Below, piece by piece: positions 9,961-21,808 of a stretch of 64,000 nt of DNA. The translations under genes were made by a program, and so were the position numbers. This stretch comes from Liolophura sinensis (lineage: Eukaryota > Mollusca > Polyplacophora > Chitonida > Chitonidae). The first letter of the stretch is position 1; each line of letters opens with the position of its first letter. Location of the stretch: positions 5,471,145 through 5,535,144 of the forward strand of contig NC_088306.1 in assembly GCF_032854445.1 (NCBI RefSeq), written 5' to 3'. The notes beneath the pieces are model-generated. The model was not told the DNA's origin and did not search any database. It was given only the letters and a program-made list of their open reading frames with translations.

Positions 9961-10056
9961 ACTGGGAAGATAATATGTAAAGAGAGCAAACAACAAAAAC
10001 AAAGCGTTGTTCAAAAGCTGTAAAGAGCTTCAGGGTTTGGCCAACTTGAGTGTGTT

Positions 10057-10377
10057 CTACAGTCTCGCAAGTCGTCTGAGAGTTTGGTTGGATCTTGGTT
10101 TTATCCGCATTGCTGGCTTGCTTTTACTTTTCAGTAGTTCCTGTTGGTATGGTCTGGTAACTATCAAGTGGCTATCATTGCTCAATTTCGACGTCTCGGC
10201 AAAAGTGTTTATGTCAACTGTGGAGAAGACGATTGGCTTATACTGCTTTGTCAAATCTTTGATATCTTGTCCTTTCTAAAAGGTGATTGGTTGCCTGAGA
10301 TACTGGCCATGGCTTGGCAGTGAAGTTGGGCTGTTGCTATGGCCCGGAACAAAGTTGAGTTGAATAACGCTATACAT
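10057..10377 (-). pseudogene. Array gene copy 1, nonsense mutation
   Basis: Starts MYSVIQLNF and stays in frame, but the usual TTCCAG of TFQKE is TTTTAG, giving a stop after about 33 codons. The remaining 65 codons are open from an internal Met. The promoter keeps TATATAAAAG. Leftmost gene position of the array. Confidence 0.75.
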
Positions 10378-11741
10378 GGTTGGAAGAGGTCTTCTTGAAG
10401 AGTGTCAAATGGATTCTGAAGGCTTTAGGGAAATCTTGGCTTTTATATACACGTGTCGAGCGTCACAAGAAGTGTCGATTTCACTAGTCAATTGTTTTTA
10501 TCCAGACAATGCTGACGATGTGTTTGTTCTTAGATAACTGTTCTTAGAATGTCTGTCTAGATAATTGTTGGCCTACAAAAGAAATTGATCAGACCGTTTG
10601 TTCTGGTTGTCTAGACAATGTTCCTCTATATACACGGGTCAGGCGGCACGAGGAATATCGATTTCACTAGTCAGTTGTCCAGCCAAACAAAGGTGGTTGA
10701 TCTTCTTATTTAATATTTGTTCTTTGTTTGTGTGTCTAGATTATTGTTGGCATAGAAAAGAAATTGATTTCTCTCCGTTATTGTTCCGTTTTTCTTTGCG
10801 ATCTCTCGTTACAACGTTTGACCAATAATTTATTCATTAAGGAGCTAACAATGGGGGGATTGCTCTTGTATTACACAATGGGCGTTTGACTGACTGTTAC
10901 AAGAGTTTTTTCTCCAAAGGGAATCTTGACATGTCCCAGTGTGTGATGCGGCAAAATTCGAAGTAAGACCGAAGAATGTGGTCGACTGGATGGAAAACAT
11001 GCACATTTCTGGAGTTTTACATATGAAATTAGTATTCGCAAAACATTTTTTGACGAAACACTTTTTCTTGCAACAAGGTAGAATAGAAGATTTCTCTTAT
11101 AATTTTACATTCATTTGGAATCTAGAGGTATTTTGCTTCTGAACCTATGCAAATTAACACATCAGCAATCTCTGATATATAAGCGTGAACAATTTAGAAA
11201 GATAGTCCTGCAATTTGTCAGCGCATTGTTTTTCTTGACCGCTGCCCATTTGGTCTAACATGCTGCGGCTGAAACACTGATTGTTTTCATCCGCAATATT
11301 CTCTATGGAGATAAGGAATTGACCTGCTGGGCGGAAGGTTTTTTTAATAATTAAATATAATATGTATCCCCAACATAACGTCTCACAACTTAATCCTTTA
11401 AAACTATGTAAAAATGAAGCGCACGGAGACCTGTGCAGGCAAACCTCCCAACCTTATTTTGGATGGATTCATCTAAACGTCCATGAAATGTTCTAATCAA
11501 GTGGCAATTTTCTTTGAACTAATCCACGAGCAGTGTACAATCCAATAAATTGCTTCAACTAACTTTACTGATTTTGTTATAATTAAGCAAGGAAGGAAGT
11601 GACAAAAGACAACATATTATAGATGCATGTTTCAGATGTGATTTTATTCAGTCATCACTATGTAAAGCAAGCCGACAACAAAAACAAAGCGTTGTTCAAA
11701 AGCTGTAAAGAGCTTTAGGGTTTGGCCAACTTGAGTGTGTT

Positions 11742-12062
11742 CTACAGTCTGGCAAGTCGCCTGAGAGATTGGCTGGATCTTGGTTTTATCCGCAATGCTG
11801 GCCTGCTTTCACTTTTCAGCTGTTCCTGTTGGTAAGGTGTGGCATGTATCAAGTGGCTGTCATCGTTCAATTTCGACGTCTCGGCAGAAGTGTTTACGTC
11901 AACCGTGGAGAAGACGATTGGCTTGTACTGCTTTGTCAAATCTTTAATACCTTGTTCTTTCTGGAAGGTGATTGCTTGCCTGAGAGACTGGCCATTGCTT
12001 GGGAGTGAAGTTGGGCTGTTACTGTGGCCAGGAACAATTTCGAGTGGAATAATGCTATACAT
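11742..12062 (-). CDS. Array gene copy 2, unknown 106-aa basic-tailed protein
   Basis: I do not recognise this protein. It has no Cys or Trp, no signal peptide and no membrane segment. Residues 1-35 are polar with Pro/Ser/Asn (VPGHSNSPTSLPSNGQ). Residues 36-80 hold the best conserved block (TKQYKPIVFSTVDVN, then TSKL.NDSHLIHATPYQQ). The last 24 residues carry about nine Lys/Arg (ending TLRRLARL). The start is chosen because a TATA box lies about 72 nt upstream with no intervening ATG, and the same ATG recurs in most copies. An AATAAA follows about 95 nt after the stop. Gene reality is supported by this complete architecture and by frequent third-position differences (TCG/TCA, GTC/GTT, ACG/ACA). 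A nuclear or nucleic-acid-binding role for the tail is only inference. Confidence 0.65.
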   Translation of the reverse strand: MYSIIPLEIVPGHSNSPTSLPSNGQSLRQAITFQKEQGIKDLTKQYKPIVFSTVDVNTSAETSKLNDDSHLIHATPYQQEQLKSESRPALRIKPRSSQSLRRLARL

Positions 12063-13325
12063 GGTTGGAAGAGGTCTTCTTGAAGAGTGTCAAATGGTTT
12101 CTGAAGGCTTTAGGGAAAACTGGCCTTTTATATACACGTGTCGAGCGTCACAAGAAGTGTCGATTTCACTCGTCAGTTGTTTTTATCCAGACAAAGCTGA
12201 CGATGTGTTTGATCTTAGATTATTGTTCTTAGAATGTCTGTCTATATGATTGTTGTGCTACAAAAGAAACTGATCAGACCGTTTGTTCTGGCTGTGTAGA
12301 CAATGTTCCTCTATATACACGGGTCAGGCGGCACGAGGAATGTCGATTTCACTAGTTAGTTGTCCAGCCAAACAAAGGTGGTTGTCCTTCTTTTTTAATA
12401 TTTGTTCTTTGTTTATATGTGTAGACCATTGTTGTCACAGAAAAGAAATTGATTTCTCCCCGTTTTTGTTCCGTTTTTCTTTGCGATCACTTCTTATAAC
12501 AGGGGGCAATCATTCATTCAATAAGGAGCGGATAATGAAATATTGTTTTTGTATTACACAATGGGTGTTTGACCGACTGTTAGAAGAGTTTCTGTCCAAA
12601 GGGATACTGACATGTCCCGGTCTGTGATGCCGCAAAATCCGGAGTAAGACTGAAGATTGTGGTCAACTGGATGGAAAACATGCACATTTCTGGAGTTTTA
12701 CATAAAAATCCATTATTCACAAAACACTTTTTTCCAAAACACCTTTTCCTGCAACAAGGTAGAATAGAAAATTTCTCTTATAATATTACATTCCTTTGGA
12801 ATCTATAGGTATTTTGCTTCTGAACCTTTGCAGATTAACACAACGGCAACCTTTGATATGAATGCGTGAACAATTTAGAAAAGTGGTCTTGCAGTTTGTC
12901 CGCCCATTGTTTTTCTTAACCGTTACCCATTTGGTCTAATTTGCTGCGGCGGAAACACTAATTGTATTCATCCGCAATATTCTCTATGGAATTAAGGAAT
13001 TGACCTGCTAGGCGGCAGTTTTTTATAATTAAATATATTATGTAACATAACATAACGTCTAAGAACTTACTCTCAACAAACTGTGTAAAAATGAAGCGCA
13101 CGGAGACCTGTGCAGGCGAAACTTCCAACTTTATTTTGGATGGATTGACCTAAAGGTACTTGGAATATTCTATGCAAGTAGCAGTTTTATTCAAACTGAA
13201 CCACGAGCAGTGTAGTATACAATCCATTAAATTGCGTTCGAGTAACTTTCCTGATTTTAATATAATTAAGCAAGGATGGAATTGACAAAAGACAACATAT
13301 TATAGATGCATGTTTCAGATGTGGT

Positions 13326-13331
13326 TTTATT
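13326..13331 (-). terminator. Polyadenylation signal AATAAA of array gene copy 3
   Basis: TGAATAAAACCACATCTG on the minus strand, about 95 nt after the stop. The same hexamer in the same context is found after nearly every copy, giving a predicted 3' UTR of roughly 110-120 nt. Confidence 0.7.
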
Positions 13332-13381
13332 CAGTCATCACTATGTAAAGCAAGCCAACAATAAAAACAAAGCCTTGTTCA

Positions 13382-13399
13382 AAAGCTGTAAAGAGCTTT
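13382..13399 (-). other. Small 3' UTR hairpin in array gene copy 3
   Basis: AAAGCT, a 6-nt loop CTTTAC, then AGCTTT, starting about 26 nt past the stop codon. It is preserved in most units, with single changes in some (for example near 26,185, 45,000, 49,883 and 54,885). The position and the CTCTTTACAG core recall the histone mRNA stem-loop, but the base pairing differs. Confidence 0.5.
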
Positions 13400-13424
13400 A
13401 GGGTTTGGCCAACTTGAGTGTGTT

Positions 13425-13742
13425 CTACAGTCTGGCAAGTCGTCTGAGAGTTTGGCTGGATCTTGGTTTTATCCGCAATGCTGGCTTGCTTTTACTTTTC
13501 AGCTGTTCCTGTTGGTAAGGTGTGGCATGTATCAAGTGGCTGTCATTCCTCAATTTCGACGTCTCGGCAGAAGTGTTTACGTCAACCGTGGAGAAGACGA
13601 TTGGCTTATACTGCTTTGTCAAATCTTTGATATCTTCTTTCTGGAAGGTGATTGGTCGCCTGAACGACTGGCCATTGCTTGGGAGTGAAGTTTGGTTGTT
13701 ACTGTGGCCAGGAACAAAGTCGGATGGAATAATGCTATACAT
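13425..13742 (-). CDS. Array gene copy 3, intact, 105 aa
   Basis: Same protein with one codon (Gln of QKEQD) removed in frame. N-terminal subtype MYSIIPSDF...SNNQTS. Perfect TATATAAAAG at 13805-13814. Used here as the reference copy for promoter and 3' signals. Confidence 0.65.
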   Translation of the reverse strand: MYSIIPSDFVPGHSNNQTSLPSNGQSFRRPITFQKEDIKDLTKQYKPIVFSTVDVNTSAETSKLRNDSHLIHATPYQQEQLKSKSKPALRIKPRSSQTLRRLARL

Positions 13743-13804
13743 GGTTGGAAGAGGTCTTCTTGAAGAGTGTCAAATGGTTTCTGAAGGCTTTAGGGAAAAC
13801 TTGC

Positions 13805-13814
13805 CTTTTATATA
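13805..13814 (-). promoter_or_regulatory. TATA box of array gene copy 3
   Basis: TATATAAAAG on the minus strand, 72 nt upstream of the ATG. An initiator-like CCTTCAGAAACC lies about 30 nt downstream of it, leaving a 5' UTR of about 40 nt without another ATG. Equivalent boxes precede nearly all copies; damaged ones are noted in the entries concerned. Confidence 0.7.
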
Positions 13815-13960
13815 CACGAGTCGAGCGTCACGAAAAGTGTCGATTTCACTAGTCACCTGTTTTTATCCAGACAAAGCTGACGATGTGTTTGATCTTAGAT
13901 TATTGTTCTTAGAATGTCTGTCTATATGATTGTTGTGCTACAAAAGAAACTGATCAGACC
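13809..13960 (-). promoter_or_regulatory. Promoter module A (gene-proximal), reference copy
   Basis: In plus orientation it runs from TATATACACGAGTCGAGC through GTGTCGATTTCACTAGTCA to CAAAAGAAACTGATCAGACC. It aligns over its whole length with module B about 180 bp further upstream of the gene, so the promoter region arose by an internal duplication. Confidence 0.7.
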
Positions 13961-13990
13961 ATTTGTTCTGGCTGTGTAGACAATGTTCCT

Positions 13991-14142
13991 CTATATACAC
14001 GGGTCAGGCGGCATGAGGAATGTCGATTTTACTAGTCAGTTGTCCAGACAAACAAAGGTGGTTGTCCTTCTTATTTAATATTTGTACTTTGTTTGTATGT
14101 CTAGACCATTGTTGTCACAGAAAAGAAATTGATTTCTCTCCG
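13991..14142 (-). promoter_or_regulatory. Promoter module B (gene-distal), reference copy
   Basis: Shares TATATACACG, TGTCGATTT.ACTAGTCAGT and AAAAGAAATTGAT with module A at an offset of 179-183 bp. It has its own TATA-like TATATAGAGG on the minus strand. No ATG-initiated frame of note lies between B and A. It may therefore be an alternative start site, an enhancer-like duplicate or a relic. Confidence 0.6.
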
Positions 14143-15107
14143 TTGTTGTTCCGTTTTTCTTTGCGATCACTTCTTACAACAGGGGCAATCATTTATTCAA
14201 TAAGGAGCGGATAATGAAATATTGTTTTTGTATTACACAATGGGCGTTTGACCGATTGTTAGAAGACTTTTTGTCCAAAGGGATACTGACATGTCCCGGT
14301 CTGTGATGCCGCAAAATCCGGAGTAAGACTGAAGAATGTGGTCAACTGGATGGAAAACATGCACATTTCTGGAGTTTTATATAAAAAAACTATTTTTCAC
14401 AAAACACTGTTTTCCAAAACACCTTTTCTTGCAACAAGGTAGAATAGAAAATTTCTCTTATAATATTACATTCCTTTGGAATCTATAGGTATTTTGCTTC
14501 TGAACCTTTGCAGATTAACACAACAACAACCTTTGTTATAAAAGTGTAAACAATTTAGAAAGACAGTCCTGCAATTTGTCTGCGCATATCTTTTTACTTG
14601 GCCCATCCTCATTTGGTTTAATTTGGTGCAGCGGAAACACTGACTCTTTTCATGCCCTATAATCTCTATGGAGTTAAGGAATTGACCTGCTAGGCGACAG
14701 TTTTTTTATAATTAAATATATTATGTAACATAACATAACGTCTAAGAACTTACTCCTTTGAAAATTTGTAAAAATGAAGCACACGGAGACCGGTGCAGGC
14801 GAAACTTCCAACTTTATTTTTAATGGATTCACATAAAGGTACTTGGAATATTCTATGCAAGTAGGAGTTTTATTTAAACTGAAGCACGAGCAGTGTAGTA
14901 TACAATCCATTAAATTGCGTTCGAGTAACTTTCCTGATTTTAATATAATTAAGCAAGGAAGGAAGTGACAAAAGACGACATATTATAGATGCATGTTTCA
15001 CATGTGGTTTTATTCAGTCATCACTATGTAAAGCAAGCCAACAATAAAAACAAAGCCTTGTTCAAAAGCTGTAAAGAGCTTTAGGGTTTGGCAAACTTGA
15101 GTGTGTT

Positions 15108-15428
15108 CTACAGTCTGGCAAGTCGCCTGAGAGTTTGGCTGGATCTTGGTTTTATCCGCAATGCTGGCTTGCTTTTACTTTTCAGCTGTTCCTGTTGGTA
15201 AGGTGTGGCATGTATCAAGTGGCTGTCTTTGCTCAGTTTCGACGTCTCGGCAGAAGTGTTTACGTCAACCGTGGAGAAGACGATTGGCTTATACTGCTTT
15301 GTCAAATCTTTGATATCTTGTTCTTTCTGGAAGGTGATTGCTTGCAAGAGAGCCTGGCCATTGATTGGCAGTGAAGTTTGGTTGTTACTGTGGCCAGGAA
15401 CAAAGTCGGATGGAATAATGCTATACAT
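15108..15428 (-). CDS. Array gene copy 4, intact, 106 aa
   Basis: N-terminal subtype SNNQTS with SLPINGQALLQA; SKDSHL in place of NNDSHL. The TATA box is TATATAAGAG, one base off the common form. Confidence 0.62.
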   Translation of the reverse strand: MYSIIPSDFVPGHSNNQTSLPINGQALLQAITFQKEQDIKDLTKQYKPIVFSTVDVNTSAETSKLSKDSHLIHATPYQQEQLKSKSKPALRIKPRSSQTLRRLARL

Positions 15429-16790
15429 GGTTGGAAGACGTCTTCTTGAAGAATGTCAAATGGTTTCTGAAGGCTTTAGGGAAAACTGGCTCTTATATAC
15501 ACGAGTCGAGCATCAGGAGATGTGTCGATTTCACTAGTCACTTGTTTTTATCCAGACAATGCTGACGATGTGTTTGTTCTTAGATAATTGTTCTTAGAAT
15601 GGCAGTCCATATAGTTGTTGGCATACAAAAGAAATTGATCAGACCGGTTGTTCTGGCTGTGTAGACAATATTTCTTTATGTACAAGGGTCAGGCGGCAAG
15701 AAGAATGTCGATTTAACTAGTCAGTTGTCCATTAAAACAAAGGTGGTTGTCCTTTTTATTTAATGAGTTTTATTTGTTTGTATGTCTAGACCATTGTTGG
15801 CATAGAAAAGAAATTGATTTCTCTCCGTTATTCTTCCGTTTTACTTTGCAATCTCTCGTTACAACGGATGGGCAATAATTCATTCAATGAAGAGCTAAGG
15901 ATTGGAGATTGTCTTTGTATGACAAAACAGGCATTAAACTGACTGTTGCAATGGTTTATTCTCCAAAGGGATAATGACATGTCCCGGACAGTGATGCGGA
16001 AAAACCTGTAGTAAGACTGAAGAATAAGGTTAACTGGATGGAAAACATGCACATTTCTGGAGTTTTACATATGAAACTAGTATTTGTAAAAAAACTTTTA
16101 CTCGAAACGCCTTTTCTTGCAACAAAGTAGCATAGAAGATTTCTCTTATAATATTAAATTCATTTGGAATCTAGAGGTATTTTGCTTCTGAACCTTTGCA
16201 AATTAACACAACAGCAATCTCTGATATATAAGCGTGAACAATTTAAAAAGGCGGTCTTGCAATTTGTCTGCGCATTGATTTTCTTGACCGTTACCAATTT
16301 GGTCTAACATGCTGCGGCGGAAACACTGACTGTTTGCATCCGCAATAATCTCTTTGGAGATAAGGAATTGACCTTCTAGGCGGAAGGTTTTTTAGTATAT
16401 AAATATAATATGTATCCCCAACATAACGTCTGACAAATTACTCCTTTAAAACTATGTAAAAATGATGCACACGGAGACCTGTGCAGGCAAAAACTCCAAC
16501 TTTATTTTGGATGGATTCATCTAAAGCTTCTTGGAATGTTCCAATCAAGTGGCAGTTTTATTTGAGGTGAACCACGAGCAGTGTACATCCCAATAAATTG
16601 CTTTCAAGTAACTTTCCTGATTTTAACATTATTAATCAAGGAAGGAACTGACGTAAGACAACATATTTTAGATGCATGTTTCAGATGTGGTTTTATTCAG
16701 TCATCACTATGTAAAGCAAGCCGACAACAAAAACAAAGCGTTGTTCAAAAGCTGTAAAGAGCTTTAAAGTTTGGCCAACGTGAGTGTGTT

Positions 16791-17112
16791 CCACAGTCTC
16801 GCAAGTCGCTTGAGAGTTTGGCTGGATATTGGTTTTATCCGCAGCGTTGGTTTGCTTTTACTTTTCAGCTGTTCCTGTTGGTAAGGTGTGGCATGTATCA
16901 AGTGGCTGTCATTGCTCAATTTTGGACGTCTCGGCGGAGTTGTTTACGTCAACTGTGGAGAAGACGATTGGCTTATACTGCTTTGTCAATTCTTTGATAC
17001 CTTGTTCTTTCTGGAAGGTGGTTGCTTGCCAAAAAGCCAGGTCATTGCTTGGGAGTGAAGTTTGGTTGTTACTGTGGCCAGAAACAAAGCCCAGTGGGAT
17101 AATGCTATACAT
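16791..17112 (-). pseudogene. Array gene copy 5, frameshifted and stop codon lost
   Basis: An extra G in TTTTGGACG shifts the frame after residue 64 (SKIEQ stop). The usual terminal TAG is also TGG. The same extra base and the same lost stop recur in copy 25, about 34.8 kb away, so the two share one ancestor. Confidence 0.75.
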
Positions 17113-18198
17113 GGTTGAAAGAGGTCTTCTTGAAGAGTGTCAAATGGTTTCTGAGGACTTTAGAGAAAACTGGCCTTTTATATACACGAGTCGAGCGTCA
17201 CGAGAAGTGTCGATTTCACTTGTCAGTCGTTTAGCCAGACAAAGCTGACGATGTGTTTGTTTTTTTTAGATAATTGTTTTCAGAATGTCAGTCTATATGA
17301 TTGTTGGCCTACAAAAGAAACTGATCAGACCGTTTGTTCTGGCTGTCTAGACATTGTTCCTTTATATACACGAGTCAGGCGGCATGGAGAATGTCGATTT
17401 CACTGGTCAGTTGTCCAGCCAAACAAAGGTGGTTTTCCTTCTTATTTAATATTTGTTCTTTGTTTGTATGTCTCGGCCATTGTTGTCATAGAAAAGACAT
17501 TGATTTCTCTCCGTTTTTGTTCTGTTTTTCTTTGCGATCTCTCGTTACAACAGGTGAGCAATAATTCATTCATTAAAGAGCTGACGATGGAGGATTGTCT
17601 TTGTATTACACAATGAGCGTTTGACAGACTGTTAGAAGATTTTTTTCTCCGAAGTGATAATGACATGTCCCGGTCTGTAATGCGGCAAAATCCGAAGTAA
17701 GACTGAAGAATGTGGTCAACTGAATGGAAAACATGCACATTACTTGAGTTTTACATATGAAACTAGTATTCACAAAACACTTTTTTCCAAAACTCCTTTT
17801 TCTGCAACAAGGTAGAATAGAAACTTTCTCTTATAATATTACATTCCTTTGAAATCTAGGGGTATTTTGCTTCTGAACCTTTGCACATTAACAAAACAAC
17901 AACCTTTGTTATAAAAGTGTGAACAATTTAGAAAGGCAGTCCTGCAATTTGTCTGCGGATTTTTTTTTTCTTGACCCATAATCATTTGGTTTAATTTATT
18001 GCGGTGGAAACACTGACTATTTTTTTGCGCAATATTCTTTATGGAGATAAGGAATTGACCTGCTAGGCGGCAGGTTTTTTATAATTAAATATATTATGTA
18101 TCCCCAACATAACGTTTAAGAACTTACTCTCATGAAACTTTGTAAAAATAAAGCGCATGGAGACCTGTGCAGGGAAAACTTCCAACTTTATTTTGGAT

Positions 18199-18560
18199 GG
18201 ATTCATCCAAAGGTCCTTGGAATATTCCATGCACGTGGTAGTTTTATTCCAACTGAACTACGAGCAGTGTATTATACAATCGATTTAATTGCGTTCAAGT
18301 AACTTTCCTGATTTTAACTTAATTAGCAAGGAAGGAAGTGACAAAAGACGACATATTATCTATGCATGTTTCAGATGTGGTTTTATTTAAACTGCACCAC
18401 CAGAAGTGTAGTATACAATCCATTAAATTGCGTTTGAGTAGCGTTCCTGATTTTAATATAATTAAGCAAGGAAGGAAGTGACAAAAGACAACATATTATA
18501 TATGCATGTTTCAGATGTGGTTTTATTCAGTCATCACTAGCTGTAAAGCAAGCCGACAAC
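18199..18560 (-). repeat. Internal partial duplication in spacer (copy 5/6 junction)
   Basis: The AATAAA-flanking block (CATGTTTCAGATGTGGTTTT) and the following AATT-rich spacer occur twice in a row. The duplication joint lies within GTTTTATT, present at both parent sites. The same duplicated block occurs at 31262-31623. Confidence 0.7.
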
Positions 18561-18622
18561 AAAAACAAAGCGTTGTTCAAAAGCTGTAAAGAGCTTTAGG
18601 GTTTGGCCAACTTCTGTGTGTT

Positions 18623-18934
18623 CTACAGTCTTGCAAGTCGCCCGAGAGTTTGGCTGGATCTTGGTTTTATCCGCAATGCTGGCTTGCTTTTACTTTTCAG
18701 CTGTTCCTGTTGGTAAGGTGTGGCATGTATCAAGTGGCTGTCATTGTTCAATTTTGATATCTTGGTAGAAGTGTTTACGTCAACTGTGGAGAAGACGATT
18801 GGCTTTGTCAAATCTTTGATATCTTGTTCTTTCTGGAAGGTGATTGGTTGCCTGAGAGACTGGCCATTGCTTGGGAGTGAAGTTGGGCTGTTGCTGTTGT
18901 CAGGAACAAAGTTGAGTTGAATAAGGCTAGACAT
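18623..18934 (-). CDS. Array gene copy 6, intact, 103 aa
   Basis: An in-frame 9-bp deletion removes the QYK of TKQYKPIVF. N-terminal MSSLIQLNFVPDNSN and TSTKISKL are unique changes. The frame is otherwise full length and the TATA box is kept. Confidence 0.58.
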   Translation of the reverse strand: MSSLIQLNFVPDNSNSPTSLPSNGQSLRQPITFQKEQDIKDLTKPIVFSTVDVNTSTKISKLNNDSHLIHATPYQQEQLKSKSKPALRIKPRSSQTLGRLARL

Positions 18935-19788
18935 GGTTGGAAGAGGTCTTCTTGAAGAGTGTCAAATGGATTCTGAAGGCTTTAGGGAAAACTGGCCTTT
19001 TATATACGCGAGTCGAGCGTCACGAGAAGTGTCGATTTCACTGGTCAGTTGTTTTTACCAAGACAATGCTAACGATGTGTTTGTTCTGAGATAATTGTTC
19101 TTAGAATGTCTGTCTAGATAACTGTTGGCCTACAAAAGAAATTGATTAGACCGTTTGTTCTGGCTGTCTAGACAATGTTCCTCTATATACACTGATCAGG
19201 CGGCATGAGGAATGTCGATTTTACTGGTCAGTTGTCCATTAAAACAAAGGTGGTTGACCCTCTTATTTAGTATTTGTTCTTTGTTTGGATGTCTAGATCA
19301 TTGTTGGCATAGAAAAGGAATTGAGTTTTCTCCGTTATTTTGCCGTTTTTTTTTTCGATCTCTCGTTGGAAGGTTTGACCAATAATTTATTCATTAAGGA
19401 GCTGACGGTTTTCGGATTGTCCTTGTATTACACAATGAGCGTTTGACTGACTGTTGCAAGAGTTTTTACTCCAAGGGAGTCTTAACATGTCCCAGTCTAT
19501 GATGCGGCAAGATCCGAAGTCAGACTGAAGAATGTGGTCCACTGGATGGAAAACATGCACATTACTGGACTTTTACATATGCATATAGTATTTGCAAAAC
19601 ATTTTTTCCCAAAACACTTTTTCCTGCAAAAAAGAAGGAAAAGAACTGAAAAAAGACAGCATATTATAGATGCATGTTTCAGATGTGGTTTTATTCAGTC
19701 ATCACTATGTTAAGCAAGCCAACTACAAAAACAAAGCGTTGTTCAAAAGCTGTAAAGAGCTTTAGTGTTTGGCCAACTTGAATGTGTT

Positions 19789-20109
19789 CTACAGTCTGGC
19801 AAGTCGTCTGAGAGTTTGGCTGCATCTTGGTTTTATCCGCAATGCTGGTTTGCTTTCACTTTTCAGCTGTTCCTGTTGGTAAGGTGTGGCATGTATCAAG
19901 TGGCTGTCATTGTTCAATTTAGACGTCTCGGCAGAAGTGTTTACGTCAACCATGGAGAAGACGATTGGCTTATACTGCTTTGTCAAATCTTTGATATCTT
20001 TTTCTTTCTGGAAGGTGATTGGTTGCCTGAGAAACTGGCCATTGCTTGGGAGTGAAGCTGGGATGTTGCTGTGTCCAGGAACAAAGTTGAGTTAAATAAT
20101 GCTATACAT
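19789..20109 (-). pseudogene. Array gene copy 7, early nonsense mutation
   Basis: The frame is colinear with intact copies, but codon 6 is TAA (MYSII stop). The TATA box is altered to TATTTAAAAG. The unit upstream in plus coordinates is only 1,166 bp because about 500 bp of spacer is deleted near 19,630. Confidence 0.75.
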
Positions 20110-21487
20110 GGTTGGAAGAGGTCTTCTTGAAGAGTGTTAAATGGATTCTGAAGGCTTTAGGGAAAACTTGCCTTTTAAATACACGAGTCGAGCGTCCCGA
20201 GAAGTGTCAATTTCACTCGTCAGTTGTTTTTATCAAGACAATGCTGACGATGTGTTTGTTCTTAGATAATTGTTTTCAGACTGTCTGTCTAGATAATTGT
20301 TGGCCTACAAAAGAACTTGATCAGACCGTTTGTTCTGGCTGTCTAGACAATGTTGCTCTATATTCACGGGTCAGGCGGCATGAGGAATGTCGATTTCACT
20401 AGTCAGTTGTCCATTAAATGAAAGGTGGGTGACCCTCTTATTTAATATTTGTTCTTTGTTTGTATGTCTAGTTCATTGTTGGCATAGAAAAGAAATTGAT
20501 TTTTCTCCGTTATTTTTCCGTTTTTCTTTGCGATCTCTCGTTACAACGTTTGACCAATAATTTATTAAGTAGAGAACTAACGATGGAGGATTGTCTTTGT
20601 ATTACACAATTTTTGTTTGACTGAGAGTTACAAGAGATTTTTCTCCAAGGTAATCTTGAGACGTCCCGGTGTGTGATGCGGAAAAATCCGACGTAAGACT
20701 GGAGAATGTGGTCAATTGGATGGAAAACATGCATATTACTGTAGGTTTACAAATAAAAGTAGTATTCGCAAAACATTTTTTATCCAAACACTTTTTCCTG
20801 CAACAAAATAGCATAGAGGATTTCTCTTATAATTTTACATTCATTTGGAATATAGAGGTATTTTGCTTCTGAACCTTTGCAGATTAACACAACAGCAACC
20901 TTTGATATGAACGCGTGAACAATTTAGAAAGGTGGTCCTGCAATTTGTCTGCGCATTGTTTCTCTTGACCGTTACCCATTTAGTCTAATATGCTGCGGCG
21001 GAAACACTGACTGTTTTTATTCGCAATATTCTCTATGGAGAGAAGGAATTGCCCTGCTAGGCGGAAGGTTTTTAATAGTGTAGTTTAAGATGTATCTCCA
21101 ACATAACGGCTGAGAAAATTACACCCATGAAACTATGTAAAAATGATGCGCACAGAGACCTGTGCAGGCAAAAAATCCAACTTTATTTTGGATAGATTCA
21201 TCTAAAGGTCCTTGGAATGTTTTGTGTAACTGGCAGTTTTATTTGAACTGAACCACGAGCAGTGTAGCATAGATTCCATTAAATTGCGTTTAAGTAACTT
21301 TCGTGATTTTAGTCTAATTAAGCAAGGAAGGAAGTGACAAAAGACAATATATTATATATGCATCTTTCAGATGTGGTTTTATTCAGTCATTACTGAGAAG
21401 ATAATATGTAAAGGAAGCCAACAACAAAAACAAAGCTTTGTTCAAAAGCTGTAAAGAGCTTTAAGATTTCGCCAATTTGAATGTGTT

Positions 21488-21808
21488 CTACACTCTCGCA
21501 ATTCGCCTGAGAGTTTGGCTCGATCTTGGTTTTATCCGCAATGCTGGCTTGCTTTTACTTTTCAGCTGTTCCTGTTGGTAAGTTGTGGCATGTATCAAGT
21601 GGCTGTCATTGTTCAATTTCGACGTCTCGGCAGAAGTGTTTACGTCAACTGTGGAGAAGACGATTGGCTTATACTGCTTTGTCAGATCTTTGATATCTTG
21701 TTCTTTCTGGAAGGTGGTGGCTTGGCTGAGAAACTGGTCAATACTTGGCAGTGAAATTGGGCTGTTACGGTGACCAGGAACAAAGTCAGATGGAATAATG
21801 CTATACAT
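21488..21808 (-). CDS. Array gene copy 8, intact, 106 aa
   Basis: MYSIIPSDFVPGHRN, SLPSIDQFLSQA, and a C-terminus reading LRRIARV instead of LRRLARL. Canonical TATA box. Confidence 0.62.
   Translation of the reverse strand: MYSIIPSDFVPGHRNSPISLPSIDQFLSQATTFQKEQDIKDLTKQYKPIVFSTVDVNTSAETSKLNNDSHLIHATTYQQEQLKSKSKPALRIKPRSSQTLRRIARV

Noticed and set aside
11839-12249. Plus-strand frames opposite the array gene (MACIKWLSLFNFDVSAEVF..., 60-140 aa in most units)
   Set aside because: They overlap the minus-strand gene on the opposite strand, have no TATA or polyadenylation signal in their own orientation, and vary in length and start between units. They are shadows of the minus-strand frame.
13920-13960. 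Heat-shock elements in the promoter modules
   Set aside because: TTCTAAGAAC in module A has a 3-nt instead of a 2-nt spacer between TTC and GAA and no third repeat, so it does not meet the consensus.
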